Source of the DNA: Saprospiraceae bacterium
GTDB taxonomy: Bacteria > Bacteroidota > Bacteroidia > Chitinophagales > Saprospiraceae
Direction of reading: 5' to 3'
Assembly (NCBI GenBank): GCA_016717655.1
Contig: JADKFC010000001.1
Location: 496,001 to 560,000 of the forward strand
DNA length: 64,000 nt
Positions 62,655 through 64,000 of the stretch are shown here, one piece after another. Position numbers and translations under genes: made by a program. The notes under the pieces are model-generated. The model saw nothing but the letters and a program-made list of their open reading frames with translations, was not told the DNA's origin and ran no database searches. Numbering within the stretch: the stretch's first letter is position 1; each line of letters opens with the position of its first letter.

Positions 62655-64000
62655 TTATGAAACAATTGTAAGTGAAATTTGTGTTCCTGTTTTTTTATCT
62701 GACTTTATTTGAATCTCCCCATTAATATTAGCGGCCCTGGTTTTCATATTTTTAAGACCATTTCCAAATGTTGCCAATGGCACGTCAAAACCGGTACCAT
62801 TGTCTGAGATTTTGAAAGTAATTTTTTTGACACCCTGCATATAGCTTATTTGCAAGTTGGTACATCCGCTGTATTTTACAGCATTATTGATTGCCTCTTT
62901 CAGTATCAATACAACCTGGTATTTTTGATGATGAGTTAAAAAATTAGGCTCGTTTTCGGGGCAATTAAATATTAGGTTGATATTTTTAAATTCACACATT
63001 TCTTGGGCATATTTATAGACTTCTTCTTTCCAGGGTATCTCTTTTAAAGTTTGTTCGTCTGATAAAATATTTTTTATTTTTTCTATCATGGTTTGTACTT
63101 CCGTTTGAATAGAATGTAGGGATTCTTGAACGTTGTATCCGGGATCATAAAATTTTTGTAAGGCCATGTAAGACCTAAGGTTGATCTTGCTCAGATTGGT
63201 ACCTATATCATCATGAAGCGCATGGTTTACATTGTTTTTGAATTGAGCAATAGCGAGTTGGTTTTTAATTTCTTGAGTAGCCAGTTCTTTTTCCTGACTA
63301 ACCCAATGTCGCATTAAAAAAAGCTGGAATAAAAGAATGTCAATGAACATTCCGATTCTGATATACAGAAGTGGGTATTTATCAATATAATGTGCATAGA
63401 GTCCCTGATTATATCTAATTGTCATTAACATAGTAATGACCACGCACACAAAGGTTACCATAAGGCCATAAATAACGAGCCTTAGGTTGCCCTTCGTATT
63501 CCAATTGTGATAAATAAGTAGTGCACAGAATGGTCCATTTATCAAATGCGCGGTGTAGAAAATGACATCATTGGAATATTGGAGGAATACACAAACTGCA
63601 AATGAAACATATAGAAGTGGTATGGATATTAAGGTATATTTAAAGATGAAGGCTACCTCTTTTCTTCGGCTTGTTTCTAAAAACACTTCTCGTAGAAACA
63701 TTAAATAGAGGAGCATTAAGCTCAGCAACATGGCAAAATTAACGTAGGGATACCAACTTGATTCAAATATCAATACCGGTTCAATATTGAAAAAGGTGTC
63801 AGGGGCATTTAAAAAAAAGTAGAGAGAGTAGTTGTAAATATCATCAGGCAATAAAGGATTAGTTCTCTTCTTTTCGTCAAAAAAAAGAGTACTCCAAAAA
63901 AAATCACTTGAAACAGCAGAATGCCCTGAAAGAATTGATAGAATAACTCTATAATGAAGGAGGGTGACAATCGTTTTTATTTGATTTATGAAACATTCAA
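62655..64000 (-). CDS. 7TM-type HisKA_3 sensor histidine kinase, start uncertain at right edge
   Basis: At least 398 residues from TTG at 63851, but the frame is open to the edge of the window, so the gene probably begins farther right. Membrane helices lie at about 36-55, 70-92, 97-116, 124-145 and 160-180 (TTG numbering). The acceptor is NHALHDDIGTNLSKINL with H213; the ATPase has EAINNAVKYSG, DNGTGFD and GNGLKNMKTRA. Unlike proteins A and B it has every catalytic motif. In the open part VILSILSGHSAVSS looks like a signal peptide. One T fewer in the run 63974-63978 would link it to an ATG at 63996. Converges with gene B. Confidence 0.8.
   Translation of the reverse strand, partial: ECFINQIKTIVTLLHYRVILSILSGHSAVSSDFFWSTLFFDEKKRTNPLLPDDIYNYSLYFFLNAPDTFFNIEPVLIFESSWYPYVNFAMLLSLMLLYLMFLREVFLETSRRKEVAFIFKYTLISIPLLYVSFAVCVFLQYSNDVIFYTAHLINGPFCALLIYHNWNTKGNLRLVIYGLMVTFVCVVITMLMTIRYNQGLYAHYIDKYPLLYIRIGMFIDILLFQLFLMRHWVSQEKELATQEIKNQLAIAQFKNNVNHALHDDIGTNLSKINLRSYMALQKFYDPGYNVQESLHSIQTEVQTMIEKIKNILSDEQTLKEIPWKEEVYKYAQEMCEFKNINLIFNCPENEPNFLTHHQKYQVVLILKEAINNAVKYSGCTNLQISYMQGVKKITFKISDNGTGFDVPLATFGNGLKNMKTRAANINGEIQIKSDKKTGTQISLTIVS

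Overview
The window comes from a member of the Bacteroidota, probably near the Saprospiria or Chitinophagia; the exact placement is inference. Supporting signs are type IX secretion (T9SS) C-terminal sorting domains, a gliding-motility-type C-terminal domain, Reg_prop/Y_Y_Y sensor kinases including a one-piece hybrid with an AraC helix-turn-helix, many small HisKA_3-type kinases paired with LuxR or LytTR regulators, hardly any Shine-Dalgarno sites, and -7 boxes of the TAnnTTTG type. No rRNA, tRNA, CRISPR array or insertion sequence was recognised.

Layout. 1-559 is the start of a secreted repeat protein that runs off the left edge. 1017-4715 holds a glycine-rich exoprotein and a TPR histidine kinase with its LuxR-type regulator. 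4891-7659 is a FG-GAP/ASPIC exoprotein with a T9SS tail. 7728-9138 is an HxlR regulator divergent from a QorB-like NAD(P)H reductase. 9166-19574 is a complete uptake [NiFe]-hydrogenase locus: structural genes hyaABCD on the minus strand, and a small His-rich membrane protein followed by hypABFCDE on the plus strand. The small subunit carries the two extra cysteines of oxygen-tolerant enzymes. 20019-24550 holds a peptidase-like hydrolase, a reductase, a HisKA_3 kinase/NarL pair and a lipoprotein. 25036-25365 is a 7-bp repeat array beside a 1314-residue T9SS protein.

29751-38651 is the most unusual part, an AT-rich cluster. It has a C39-peptidase ABC exporter (broken in this sequence), an HlyD adaptor, a small HTH protein, a 71-residue Cys-rich peptide with a double-glycine leader, a terminator, a VKOR-thioredoxin fusion and two TlpA-like thioredoxins. 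Together these read as a system that makes, oxidises and exports a disulfide-rich peptide.

38666-43769 holds an Old Yellow Enzyme, a roughly 1-kb 7-mer array part of which is bounded by 34-bp inverted repeats, a broken T9SS exoprotein and a lipoprotein. 44123-52504 holds two Reg_prop sensor systems facing away from each other. 52634-58167 holds exoproteins. 58312-64000 holds a LuxR regulator, two paralogous 7TM kinase-like proteins with complementary defects (one keeps the phospho-His, the other keeps the ATPase boxes), and a complete kinase.

A caution applies to the whole window. At least eight genes are interrupted, nearly all by one-base changes in short homopolymers and a few by nonsense codons. 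The hydrogenase large subunit is among them. This looks more like uncorrected base-calling than biology, although real gene decay cannot be excluded. Split genes are listed as fragments, and the restored reading is given for each.
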